Shown in pieces: positions 1-7,831 of a stretch of DNA of 21,798 nucleotides. The notes under the pieces were generated by a model. The model worked only from the letters and a program-made list of their open reading frames with translations. It made no database searches and was not told the DNA's origin. Position 1 is the first letter of the stretch. Each line of letters begins with the position of its first letter. The translations under genes were made by a program, and so were the position numbers. The DNA comes from Desulfobacteraceae bacterium. GTDB lineage: Bacteria; Desulfobacterota; Desulfobacteria; Desulfobacterales; SURF-15. Where the stretch lies: contig QZKK01000138.1 in NCBI GenBank assembly GCA_003599475.1, positions 1 to 21,798 on the forward strand, read 5' to 3'.

Positions 1-101
1 TGCCGGATAAACGTAACGATAAGCTGAAGTGTTCGCCGAAAGAGAGAGTTGCCGAGACCGCTAGTACAGCGCCACAGGTGCGCCCAAAGATCCTGGAATA
101 G
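1..101 (+). CDS. possible C-terminal end of a gene entering from the left (partial)
   Basis: One plus-strand frame is open from base 3 to a TAG at 99-101 and gives about 32 residues of charged, mixed composition ending in RPKILE. The other two plus frames stop within the first 30 bases. Its base composition is more balanced than the AT-rich DNA that follows at once, so it may be the tail of a real gene whose body lies outside the window. No family can be recognised from so short a piece, and an open frame of this length can occur by chance. Confidence 0.25.
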   Translation, partial: PDKRNDKLKCSPKERVAETASTAPQVRPKILE

Positions 102-603
102 ATTTATGTTGCTGTTTTTATTACGTTTAAAAAAATTCATTTTTTTGCTTGACAGGGGGAATATAGAATGTCCCCCAGAACATAGTTCTGATCCTTGTGC
201 CGGGGGCTCCTCTTGAAAAATACGCCGCAGTGACAACATGGGACTTCTTCCATGGGGTTTCCTCGAATATGTATGCTCCATCGAATCGCTTGGTTTTCGA
301 GGAATTAAATAAAGGGAATCACAAAAATATTAAACTTGGTGGGAGGAATGTAAATAAAAAAGACCGCCTGGAATTAAATCCGAGATTCAGAGGATAAAAT
401 GGAATGGCTTCCTTGTTTGATCAGGAAGTAAAAGATCCAGATGGAATTAGGTCAAGCTCACAACATAACCAAACTCGCAACATAACGTCCCCCAGAACTC
501 CTCCAAGGGGAGGTTGAGCTTCACTGCCAACTATTTAGTCAAGACGAAGACCTCATCTCTTCAGCTTAGTAAAGTCAGGCGCAGAGGAAGACATAGACTC
601 GAT
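102..603. other. AT-rich intergenic region with a short inverted repeat and a 12-bp direct repeat
   Basis: No convincing gene is seen. A 66-codon frame starting with GTG at 197 has no ribosome binding site and no recognisable product. The stretch begins with A and T runs (about 125-147), then an inverted repeat of GGGGGA (155-160) and TCCCCC (171-176) around a 10-base loop. The 12-mer GTCCCCCAGAAC occurs at 170-181 and again at 487-498 in the same orientation. CAACATAAC is repeated just before the second copy. A weak CCTCC/GGAGG hairpin lies near 500-514, but no T-run follows it on either strand, so it is not called a terminator for the operon that ends at 604. Confidence 0.5.
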
Positions 604-1974
604 TCAACCGATCGCGACATCTCGTTTCGATATATTGGCATCTGAATTCTTAGTGCTATATCGATTTGACTTCACATTAGTATCATCAAGCGGGCGACGG
701 ACTGCTTCAACGGCCACACCAGCCTTCAATGCACTCATAATGCCAACAGCCTCTAGGTAGTTCTCAACAATGAAAAGCTTTCCAGAATCGAAAGGCAAAT
801 CCTCCAGCCGGTTTTGCATACAGTTCTTGTTTTCCTTCACGGCGATAACAGGAATTCCCTGTTCAAGCGCAGCAAGCGTTGGCAATCCAACACAACCGTC
901 TGGTATAATAAGGCAAGACAAGTTAGCGACAGTCAGAAGAGCGGGATCACCGTGGATCGGGACATCCGGAATAACACGGGGGCTTCGGTGTAGACCTTTT
1001 AGGATGCAATGAAGATAGGTCGTAGAGACTGCCTCCGCAGCCTTCCTCGGATCAACTATATCAACGTCTAAATTCATTACTTCGGAAGAGGTCATCATGG
1101 GGGAATGTGCGGAGGGTACATCGAATAGTGTGGAGATTGTATGAGTCAGCATTGCCTCGACTCCGCCCCAAGGATTAAACATGTTGGTATCTCTGTCGAA
1201 ATAATCTTTATGAAAATGCTCCGGCACATCGATCAAAGACGTGAGGGCAACAGCATCAAACTCCGAACGATGCTCCTCTATCACTTCGAATAAATATTCC
1301 AAGAAATCTATCCGCCCGGTTGCTCTGCCGGACTTTGAGAAAAGGGACCGCATTCTAACCCGATCTTCCATTTTTATAACCAGTGGGCAATCAAGGCCCA
1401 TGGCTGCGCGGGCAGCAGAAACCGAATTAATTGAAAGCTCATGAAACATTTTATCCGTATGTTGATCCATAATAACTATGATGCGATTGGAGCGGACTTT
1501 CTGTAGACCTACCTTGCCCATCATCATTCTGGATATGACGCTGCCCTCAACATAGAGACCATTTTCTGGCAGTTCATTGATGTCGGCAGCATTTACGACA
1601 TTGGGGTGAGTGATGAGATGATCACAGTTAGCCGCCAATAACCTGGCGACAGCGCCAGCATCCCCAGAATGGCCACCGATTTCGGCACCTATTCCTGTTG
1701 GAACCAGAAGAACGGCATTAAAACTTGCCTGGTTTTCATATTTCCTTTGTTGCAGGGAGAAAATTGATTCGATCGTCCTGGTTCTCAAATTGTTGCTTTC
1801 GGAAAGGATGCCAACCTCGCAATGGTACCCATCGGAGTCTGTTTGGGTTACGGCTACCCTTACTGGAATCTCTCTTTTATCTATGCGTGCATAGATTGAT
1901 TCACCCACATGGGTTAACAGGCTGCTGCAGCCGTACGGAGCAGGTATCAGCATCTCTCTCTCTGTTAATCGCAT
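604..1974 (-). CDS. DUF3326 family protein
   Basis: This 456-residue protein has the hallmarks of the DUF3326 family, found in bacteria and plant plastids, whose biochemical role is unknown to me. The core stretch VPTGIGAEIGGHSGDAGAVA (residues 91-110) is followed by THPNVVNAADINELPENGLY (122-141) and EGSVISRMMMG (143-153). A second conserved block runs from HGDPALL (341-347) through IPDGCVGLPTLAALEQGIPV (357-376). The start is set at the ATG at 1974 because AAAGGA lies seven to eight bases upstream and the stop of the preceding gene is one base away. A longer frame reaching 2058 would overlap that gene by 83 bases. It is the last gene of a four-gene operon, so translational coupling to the decarboxylase-like gene is likely. 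No signal peptide or membrane segment is seen. The family call is from remembered motifs. The function is open. Confidence 0.8.
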   Translation of the reverse strand: MRLTEREMLIPAPYGCSSLLTHVGESIYARIDKREIPVRVAVTQTDSDGYHCEVGILSESNNLRTRTIESIFSLQQRKYENQASFNAVLLVPTGIGAEIGGHSGDAGAVARLLAANCDHLITHPNVVNAADINELPENGLYVEGSVISRMMMGKVGLQKVRSNRIIVIMDQHTDKMFHELSINSVSAARAAMGLDCPLVIKMEDRVRMRSLFSKSGRATGRIDFLEYLFEVIEEHRSEFDAVALTSLIDVPEHFHKDYFDRDTNMFNPWGGVEAMLTHTISTLFDVPSAHSPMMTSSEVMNLDVDIVDPRKAAEAVSTTYLHCILKGLHRSPRVIPDVPIHGDPALLTVANLSCLIIPDGCVGLPTLAALEQGIPVIAVKENKNCMQNRLEDLPFDSGKLFIVENYLEAVGIMSALKAGVAVEAVRRPLDDTNVKSNRYSTKNSDANISKRDVAIG

Positions 1975-1975
1975 T

Positions 1976-2353
1976 TCATATCCTTTCAATGTAGTGCGAC
2001 CTACACTCTTGTGCGCCAAACCACTCTCGCGTGAGTTTTTCAGCCAACTCAGCATCATATTCTTTGCAGGAGAATATGTTGATGTAAGCAGCCTCCATTA
2101 ATTCAAGCGTGTGAATAACAATTGTACTTGTCAAAATGAACTGCACTGCTGAGGTGCCTTTTGTGTGTGGTGAGGTCTGCTGCTCCTCCTCGGGAACACC
2201 CACATCATCCCAGAAGTACCTTTCGCACTTTACCATCTTTATAGCCTTGCATAACTTTTTGAAAAAGCCGTCAAGGCTATCCCGATTGAATTTGGACACA
2301 TCGCACCCGTGGAGGTCCAGAATTAATTCATACCCGTAAATGCTCTTCGCCAT
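1976..2353 (-). CDS. divergent S-adenosylmethionine decarboxylase-fold protein
   Basis: The 125-residue product matches the small prokaryotic AdoMet decarboxylase (SpeD/SpeH) fold. An N-terminal ELILDLHGCD strand (residues 9-18) resembles the family's opening strand, and IVIHT (78-82) and YINIFSC (90-96) resemble its active-site core. The enzyme normally cleaves itself between Glu and Ser in an ESH motif, and the Ser becomes the pyruvoyl cofactor. Here the motif reads TST: Ser76, His81 and Cys96 are kept at exactly the spacing of Ser63, His68 and Cys83 of the Thermotoga enzyme, but the Glu before the Ser and the His after it are both Thr. It may therefore be a processed decarboxylase, an unprocessed AdoMet-binding homologue, or a related pyruvoyl enzyme. 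No spermidine synthase lies nearby, which argues against ordinary polyamine synthesis. It sits 33 bases after the HD gene and one base before the DUF3326 gene. Confidence 0.7.
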   Translation of the reverse strand: MAKSIYGYELILDLHGCDVSKFNRDSLDGFFKKLCKAIKMVKCERYFWDDVGVPEEEQQTSPHTKGTSAVQFILTSTIVIHTLELMEAAYINIFSCKEYDAELAEKLTREWFGAQECRSHYIERI

Positions 2354-2386
2354 TAATCCATTTCCCTAAATTATGGTCTTTTTCGT

Positions 2387-3946
2387 TCAGTTCTCATGAG
2401 CATGCTTGCACCAAATTTTAAGATCCTCCTTACCATTCTTTGTATGAACATCAATCTGATCATCTCGACAAGAAAGGATGTACTCATTTTTCTCGTATTT
2501 ATTTTCGCCTATCTGAGTTCCCGGCAGGTAGCCTTTGTTCTTGTTTTCGTCTCCCTTCCGGATTTCAAAATAGAATTCATTCCGATTCTGCTTAACAGTC
2601 ATTTTTACCCGTGTGATCGCACAATACTTTTCACTACTGTCCAAGTCGAGTGAGTAGACAGTGCATAACCTTTGGGCCTTTCGCCAGAAGAAATCAAAGT
2701 AATCATTCAGGCTACGTGATGTGTCGTAGTCGTAAAGTATGTCAATCTCAACATCATCGCCCTGCTTGGGATTCTTCGGAGTAAACTTAATTGCAGTATC
2801 TGCTGTCGTGTCCGAGTATTTCCGCGTTAGCATTTGTCTACCGAATCTGGAAAATTCCTCAAGTTCATCTGCAATGAATAGCAAGTCAGCAAGACTGCCA
2901 ATTTGGCCCATGTGGGCAAAGTCGAATTCATGCTGGGCAATTGCGAAAAGGATGTCGCCCCTGATAATATTGTCCAGGGCTTCCTCGTCCTCCAATCCCC
3001 ATTCCTCTCCTGTTCCCCGAACCCAGGATTCTGCAAACAGCCCTACTAGCTTGTATAGAATATATGCACTGAGGATTCCATGCTGCCTTTTCTCCAGGGC
3101 ACGACAGAGCCGCCAGTAAGTTGAATCGTCCCGGTAACACCGAATCTTGACTTTCTCATCAGTATCAACAACCTCATCTCGATAGTTCTCACTAGGGACG
3201 ATGGTGACATCCATGGCCATCAGTTCGAGCACCTGTGATATTAGGTATTGGTGATCGACATCCAAGGAGTAACCCACTTGTTTAAATGAAGGCAGGTCAA
3301 AGAACTCAATCACATCTCTTACTCGGTCATTTATTTTATCCAGCTTTGCGGGGGAGTAACCCAAATCATGGCAAAGGGCCATAATGCACCAAATCGCATC
3401 ACGCTTTTGGTTAACCTGCTCGCGAATATATTGTTCCTTCTTTCGAGCAGAGCGTATCAAATCCTTTTTATAGGAAGCCTCTTCTTTTTCGAATGAATTG
3501 TATAGATACCAGTTCAGATTGTCGTGGACACTGGAGAGATGTTCTCGCAGTATGTACTCTCCTATGAAGTAGACCCAAATCGAGTGCAACGTATGGTCAC
3601 GGTAGTATGGCTCAAGACCATACAGAACATCCTCAAAAAGGGTGGCTTTCTCAAGATATTTAAAGAGATCCGAGTTTCCTTTGGAATCGTGGTCAATCGT
3701 GTTCAATGATGCGCTAACAAGTCCGTGCCAGAGATCACGGCCTTTCATGTGTGTGTCATACCAGTCTAGGTTGGCGCTGAGACCGCCCTTCATTTTGCTT
3801 GCAGCCTCGAAATCTGGGATGAGGTCATTAAGAAGCTTAAGGATCGTTTGTTGTTCCTCAGAGCGCTTAGGCAGAAATTGAATAGACCCTTTTTTTACCC
3901 ACTCTTGGAACTTGTGCAGGAGCATAAGTACTGTAATTTTTTCCAT
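2387..3946 (-). CDS. HD-domain metal-dependent phosphohydrolase
   Basis: A 519-residue protein with the metal-binding pattern of the HD superfamily: H118 in RDHTLHS, H193-D194 in ALCHDLGY, then H339 in AIAQHEFD and D360 in LLFIADELEE. Known relatives hydrolyse nucleotides or cyclic nucleotides, such as dNTPs or (p)ppGpp. The substrate here cannot be read from sequence. A lysine- and glutamate-rich helical stretch (about 150-183) precedes the HD pair, and a hydrophilic C-terminal region of about 130 residues is unassigned. The ATG at 3946 is preferred because GGAG lies eight bases upstream. An upstream ATG at 3979 would overlap the preceding gene and lacks such a site. The gene follows the coiled-coil gene by 13 bases and precedes the decarboxylase-like gene by 33 bases, so all four are probably one transcript. 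The HD call is firm, the biological role is not. Confidence 0.75.
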   Translation of the reverse strand: MEKITVLMLLHKFQEWVKKGSIQFLPKRSEEQQTILKLLNDLIPDFEAASKMKGGLSANLDWYDTHMKGRDLWHGLVSASLNTIDHDSKGNSDLFKYLEKATLFEDVLYGLEPYYRDHTLHSIWVYFIGEYILREHLSSVHDNLNWYLYNSFEKEEASYKKDLIRSARKKEQYIREQVNQKRDAIWCIMALCHDLGYSPAKLDKINDRVRDVIEFFDLPSFKQVGYSLDVDHQYLISQVLELMAMDVTIVPSENYRDEVVDTDEKVKIRCYRDDSTYWRLCRALEKRQHGILSAYILYKLVGLFAESWVRGTGEEWGLEDEEALDNIIRGDILFAIAQHEFDFAHMGQIGSLADLLFIADELEEFSRFGRQMLTRKYSDTTADTAIKFTPKNPKQGDDVEIDILYDYDTSRSLNDYFDFFWRKAQRLCTVYSLDLDSSEKYCAITRVKMTVKQNRNEFYFEIRKGDENKNKGYLPGTQIGENKYEKNEYILSCRDDQIDVHTKNGKEDLKIWCKHAHEN

Positions 3947-3959
3947 CGATCGATCTCCG

Positions 3960-4505
3960 CTATGGTAGGAGCGCCTCATTCATCCAGTTCAAAGCGTCAC
4001 GCCAGACAAGATCGAGAACTCGATTGTGCATCTCTTTCAGCGATTTTTCATCCTCTTCCTCCCCACGCTCAAACCACCACTCATCATCCAGCTTTCCTTT
4101 GGCGCTGATCTTCCCATACTCATCAACAGATAAGTTGAATAAAGGCCTTTTTTCTTTAATATTTTTGTATTCCCAAAATGATTTTGGATAACGCGGCACT
4201 CTTAAGGCACCATAGACAATTGCACCCACTATATTGTCATCTTCAGAAACGATACAGAACTCTATGTAGAGCAAAACTTCGTTAATTTTTAACTCGATTC
4301 TTTCCAAATTGGAAACTGGTGTTCTAAGCTCAATACTTTCCGAATTAGGATCTGGTTTTTCCATAACTTGTTGATATTGGCTAGCAATTTTAGACAAGTT
4401 TTTACGGGCTGTTTCCAGCCGCTCTTTCACCGCTGTTAACTGTTTCCCAATATCTTCGACCCTATATCTGGCATTCTTGCTCTTTCCAGTTTCATTTTCA
4501 GCCAT
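3960..4505 (-). CDS. hypothetical protein, first gene of the AdoMetDC-like/HD/DUF3326 operon
   Basis: A 181-residue protein that I do not recognise. Residues about 15-50 are rich in heptad-like Leu, Val, Lys and Glu (VEDIGKQLTAVKERLETARK and onward) and should form a coiled coil. A central part (VLLYIEFCIVSEDDNIVGAI) looks like a beta-rich globular core, followed by an acidic, tryptophan-containing tail (DDEWWFERGEEEDE). There is no signal peptide or clear membrane helix. The ATG at 4505 is chosen because AAGGA stands eight bases before it. A GTG at 4556 would add 17 residues with no good ribosome site. It opens the four-gene minus-strand operon and its DNA is as AT-rich as the rest of that operon. 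A sensor, adaptor or oligomerisation role would be a guess. Confidence 0.65.
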   Translation of the reverse strand: MAENETGKSKNARYRVEDIGKQLTAVKERLETARKNLSKIASQYQQVMEKPDPNSESIELRTPVSNLERIELKINEVLLYIEFCIVSEDDNIVGAIVYGALRVPRYPKSFWEYKNIKEKRPLFNLSVDEYGKISAKGKLDDEWWFERGEEEDEKSLKEMHNRVLDLVWRDALNWMNEALLP

Positions 4506-5209
4506 GGGAGATATCCTTCCTAAAATGTGGCAAAATCTGCTCTTGATTATTTTCACTTAATCAGGCCAACATTTTTACAACCTTGAGAACAAATAAACAG
4601 GGCTTCTTTTCAGCCTTTTCTAATCGGCCGCATTTTCGCAAGGGCTCAAAGAATTGTAATCACAAGTATCATAAAGATATTTCAGCAAAATGCAAGGTGC
4701 AATTGCCCTCTTTTAGGTTATATGTGGTAAGCCTGCGATAGTAACTTTTTGTCATAGCTATCACCCGATTTTCCTGTTTGCTGATAAGCATCTCTCGCAG
4801 ACGGACTACCACTCTAAATTGATCATTCGGAAATCAATATATTGTATCCAGTTTGCCTCCCTTTTGATTGTGATTACATACAGATTCCTCAAGAAAAGGT
4901 AATGTACAGATACCTTGCCATAAGCATGGATCGAAGCTAATTCTAAGCACCGCTACATCTTGTAGCCAGACGAAAATATGGGTGGGTGGTGATTACCCAC
5001 CAGTCAATGAATATATCTGATAAATCGGTCGCGTGGTTATGTATTGAGAATATACAAACAATGGCAAAAGCTGTGATATCCAAATTCATGTATACTTGCA
5101 TTTGGTTTAATCCAATCACTATTAAGCATGCCGATGGTATCATCAACTCGACCAATCTATCAAATGGAACTCAGCAGGTTTTTTGGACTCTTCCGTGTAA
5201 TAGCCATTG
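4506..5209. other. AT-rich intergenic region between two minus-strand operons
   Basis: About 700 bases separate the end of the methyltransferase gene from the start of the four-gene operon. I see no credible gene: the short open frames on both strands lack ribosome sites and recognisable products. It should hold the promoter of the operon that starts at 4505, but no strong -35/-10 pair stands out. The one clear structure is the perfect 7-bp hairpin at 4981-5001, listed separately. The stretch is markedly more AT-rich than the restriction-modification genes, like the operon it precedes. Confidence 0.5.
4981..5001 (-). terminator. possible terminator hairpin downstream of the restriction-modification operon
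   Basis: GGTGGGT (4981-4987) and ACCCACC (4995-5001) form a perfect 7-bp stem with a 7-base loop. Read on the minus strand, the stem is followed by CATATTTTCG, a weak T-tract, so it could end transcription about 210 bases past the methyltransferase stop. On the plus strand no T-run follows. It could instead be a regulatory palindrome. Confidence 0.3.
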
Positions 5210-7831
5210 CTATATTTCAAAAACCTTAAGAACTTCGTCACCGTAGTGGTTGATGACCTTAACAGCGATTTTTCCGGTTTCGGGCGAATCGAACGGGCTG
5301 CTTTTGGTGCTGTAGAGGCTTGCCCAGGCGGCTTCGTCGATCTCAGCGCGAAGGGCGCGTTTGAGCTTGTCGTAGGGTTCATCGGCACCAGTGAAGTATG
5401 CGTAGCGGACAAAAAAGCTCTCCCCGTTGTAATTTGTGTCGATGAACCAGCAGGCGATGTCGTCTGTGGACGAGCTGCGAATCTGGCCGGTGGTCGGGTC
5501 GTACACATCCACACCCTTGATTTCCGCCGTGAGCTTGCCGCTCTTATTCTTTTTGATGTCCACGTCGGGCTCTCCGAATACCATAAAGAGGTTTCCTGCC
5601 CCGGTTTTTTTCAGAAGTTCGTCGCCCATTGCCAAGTCGGGATTCATGCGTGCCGGCAGCACGTTCAGACTGCCGTAACGCTTGACCTCTTCCGAAACGT
5701 GGGGGTCAAAGGCAAAACCGCAAACGATAAGCAAATCGTAGCCAATTCCCTGGACGGCTTCCTTGGCAGCTTCTTTGACCTGCTGCGGGCCGACCGTGCC
5801 CTGCTCCGGGCCGATGGAGACTGCCACGCGGCGCACCTTTTCGCCCGCTTCTTTTCCCTTTGCCGAGGAGGATATTTTTTCGGTATATGTTCCAGCGGCG
5901 TGAAGCCAGCTCCCGGCGAAGGGTTCAAGCGTATCGAATTTCAGGCGTTCACCCTTCTTGGTGTTCTGCACACCCGCTTTGCGCAGATTTTCAAGGATCA
6001 TCGCGGCAAAGTCAGCCGATTCATTCCGGTCCTGCATTTCGGTGTCGGTTGCCAATACCCGGTGCGGTGAAAGGCTTTCCACCGTAAAGGGGCCGGTCAC
6101 CCGGAGGGTTTTATTGTCCTCATAGGGCTGATCGAAAAGCGTTTCGGTGTCGGCATGACGGGCTATGGCCTCGTCGATCTGCTTGCGGGTCATTCCCTCC
6201 TTGATGTCGGGATTGTTGGCAATGGATTTAAGGGTGATATGCGGCACGCGCTTATAGACAAATCCTTTGCGAATGTCACCCTCAGTCGGGTGCGGCGGTG
6301 GAAACTTGCCGGTAAGCTCGGCTTCTTTTTTGATGCCTTCGAGTGAATCGGCCAGAAGGTAATAGGGATATTTGGCTGCCATAAGCCGCGTGCGGGCAAG
6401 AGCGAGAGCCACACGGCTGGTATCGATGGTGATCCAGCGGCGGCCCCACTGCTCGGCAACATAGGCGGTCGTGCCGCTGCCGCAGGTCGGGTCCAGCACA
6501 AGGTCGCCGGGGTCGCTGGACATCAGAAGGCAACGTTCGATCGTTTTCGCAGTGGTTTGAACAACATAGAGTCGTTCTCCAAAACTGCTGCTGGTGTCCG
6601 TCCATATATTTGTCAGTGGGAAGACAGGAAAATCGTCAAGGTATCGCTTGTAAAAGAGCGTATTTCCGGAAATGACTAAGCGATTTGCATACTTGAGACA
6701 ATTCATTCCATCGGGGCTGGTACTCCAATATCTGCCGCCAGGTGTAAAGCTGCGGCCTCTAAAGTTTACAGGCTCTTTGCCTAAACTATATTCGTGACTG
6801 GAACTGGCGTCGCTGGCTGCAAATACCCGGCTATTGAGTGGTATGAGCGAAGGATTCTCGCGCTCGTCACTGCTGAGGCGGCGTTCAGTCCCATCTGAAA
6901 GCTCAACCCATGTATATTGGCTCCCGCCTTCTGTGCCGATTCCTTTTTCTCGGTATAGCTGTCGGTATTTTGTGAAAGACCGTTCCTTGCCATACCAAAG
7001 AATGAAGTCTGACACAGTGGGAACAAATTTATCAGTTGGTGCGCTTGTCTTTTGCAATACGACAATACCGATGAAATTCTCACTCCCGAATACCTCATCC
7101 AGCACACACCTCACCAGATGCACATTCTCATCCCCGATCTGAACAAATACACTGCCTGTCTCCGTGAGCAGTTCCCGAGCCACCACCAGCCGGTCCCGCA
7201 GGTAGGCCAGATAGGAATGAATGCCCAGCTTCCAGGTATCGCGGAAGGCCCGCACCTGCTCGGGTTGACGGGTGGCATCCTCGGCTTTGCCGTCCTTGAC
7301 ATCGCGCTTGCGGGTGCTCACCTGCCAGTTGGAACCGAACTTGATGCCGTAAGGCGGATCGAAATAGATGGTCTGCACCTTGCCTTTGAGGCCCTCTTTT
7401 TCAGAAAGACTCGTCATCACCAGCAGGGAATCGCCCAGGATCATGCGGTTTGACCAGTTCTGGTCGTGTCGGTAAAAGTCGATTTTCTGCTCGAACCCTT
7501 CCGGTCCGCCGTTAAAATCGGCAAAAAGATCGAGCTGGTTGTCGCCGGGCTGTTCCTTGCGCGGCAGGGCGGCGATGATCGCCTGGGGGTGGATCTTTTC
7601 CTGGATGTAGATGGGAACCACGGGCACGGCAAGATCTAAGCAGTCCTGCTCGTCCTTGCCCTTCCAGACCAGTTGCGGATCAAGCGACGGATCTCGGGGG
7701 TACAGCATGGTTTTCGGGGCTTGCTCGTCATCGGCCACAAAGTCGCGCAGCTCCTCGGTCGGGATGTTCCTTCGCTTATCCTTGTGCCGAATGGATTCGA
7801 CCATCGTGTTCGTATTCTTTTTTTTCGCCAT
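5210..7831 (-). CDS. site-specific DNA adenine methyltransferase, type III Mod-like
   Basis: An 873-residue modification subunit. The catalytic motif IV DPPY (residues 158-161, in TIYFDPPYGIKFG) comes before the AdoMet-binding motif I DPTCGSGTT (447-455). That is the beta-class order of type III Mod enzymes, which methylate the exocyclic amine of adenine. The roughly 290 residues between the motifs would hold the target recognition region. After about residue 500 there is a long C-terminal extension (to 873) containing VAVSIGPEQG, YDLLIVCGFAFDP and a final domain ending in VFEI, which I cannot assign. The ATG at 7831 shares its A with the TGA of the upstream nuclease gene (TGATG) and has GGAG upstream, so it is chosen over an in-frame extension to 7969 that would run deep into that gene. 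It should protect host sites from the partner nuclease. Confidence 0.9.
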   Translation of the reverse strand: MAKKKNTNTMVESIRHKDKRRNIPTEELRDFVADDEQAPKTMLYPRDPSLDPQLVWKGKDEQDCLDLAVPVVPIYIQEKIHPQAIIAALPRKEQPGDNQLDLFADFNGGPEGFEQKIDFYRHDQNWSNRMILGDSLLVMTSLSEKEGLKGKVQTIYFDPPYGIKFGSNWQVSTRKRDVKDGKAEDATRQPEQVRAFRDTWKLGIHSYLAYLRDRLVVARELLTETGSVFVQIGDENVHLVRCVLDEVFGSENFIGIVVLQKTSAPTDKFVPTVSDFILWYGKERSFTKYRQLYREKGIGTEGGSQYTWVELSDGTERRLSSDERENPSLIPLNSRVFAASDASSSHEYSLGKEPVNFRGRSFTPGGRYWSTSPDGMNCLKYANRLVISGNTLFYKRYLDDFPVFPLTNIWTDTSSSFGERLYVVQTTAKTIERCLLMSSDPGDLVLDPTCGSGTTAYVAEQWGRRWITIDTSRVALALARTRLMAAKYPYYLLADSLEGIKKEAELTGKFPPPHPTEGDIRKGFVYKRVPHITLKSIANNPDIKEGMTRKQIDEAIARHADTETLFDQPYEDNKTLRVTGPFTVESLSPHRVLATDTEMQDRNESADFAAMILENLRKAGVQNTKKGERLKFDTLEPFAGSWLHAAGTYTEKISSSAKGKEAGEKVRRVAVSIGPEQGTVGPQQVKEAAKEAVQGIGYDLLIVCGFAFDPHVSEEVKRYGSLNVLPARMNPDLAMGDELLKKTGAGNLFMVFGEPDVDIKKNKSGKLTAEIKGVDVYDPTTGQIRSSSTDDIACWFIDTNYNGESFFVRYAYFTGADEPYDKLKRALRAEIDEAAWASLYSTKSSPFDSPETGKIAVKVINHYGDEVLKVFEI

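Noticed and set aside
197..397. 66-codon plus-strand frame near the left edge
   Set aside because: It starts with GTG without a ribosome site, its codon use is AT-rich without pattern, and the product matches nothing I know.
500..514. CCTCC/GGAGG hairpin as a terminator of the four-gene operon
   Set aside because: The stem is short and has no T-run after it on either strand.
1975..2058. Upstream extension of the DUF3326 protein by 28 residues
   Set aside because: It would overlap the preceding gene by 83 bases and lacks a ribosome site, whereas the ATG at 1974 has AAAGGA and lies one base after the previous stop.
4943..5246. Short frames on both strands in the gap between operons
   Set aside because: No ribosome sites and no protein-like pattern; composition matches AT-rich non-coding DNA.
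5207..6070. Long plus-strand open frame opposite the methyltransferase gene
   Set aside because: It is antisense to a gene with firm motifs, has no family resemblance, and such frames are expected opposite GC-rich genes. The same holds for the antisense frames at 8924-9501, 9505-10245, 15851-16717 and 20306-21292.
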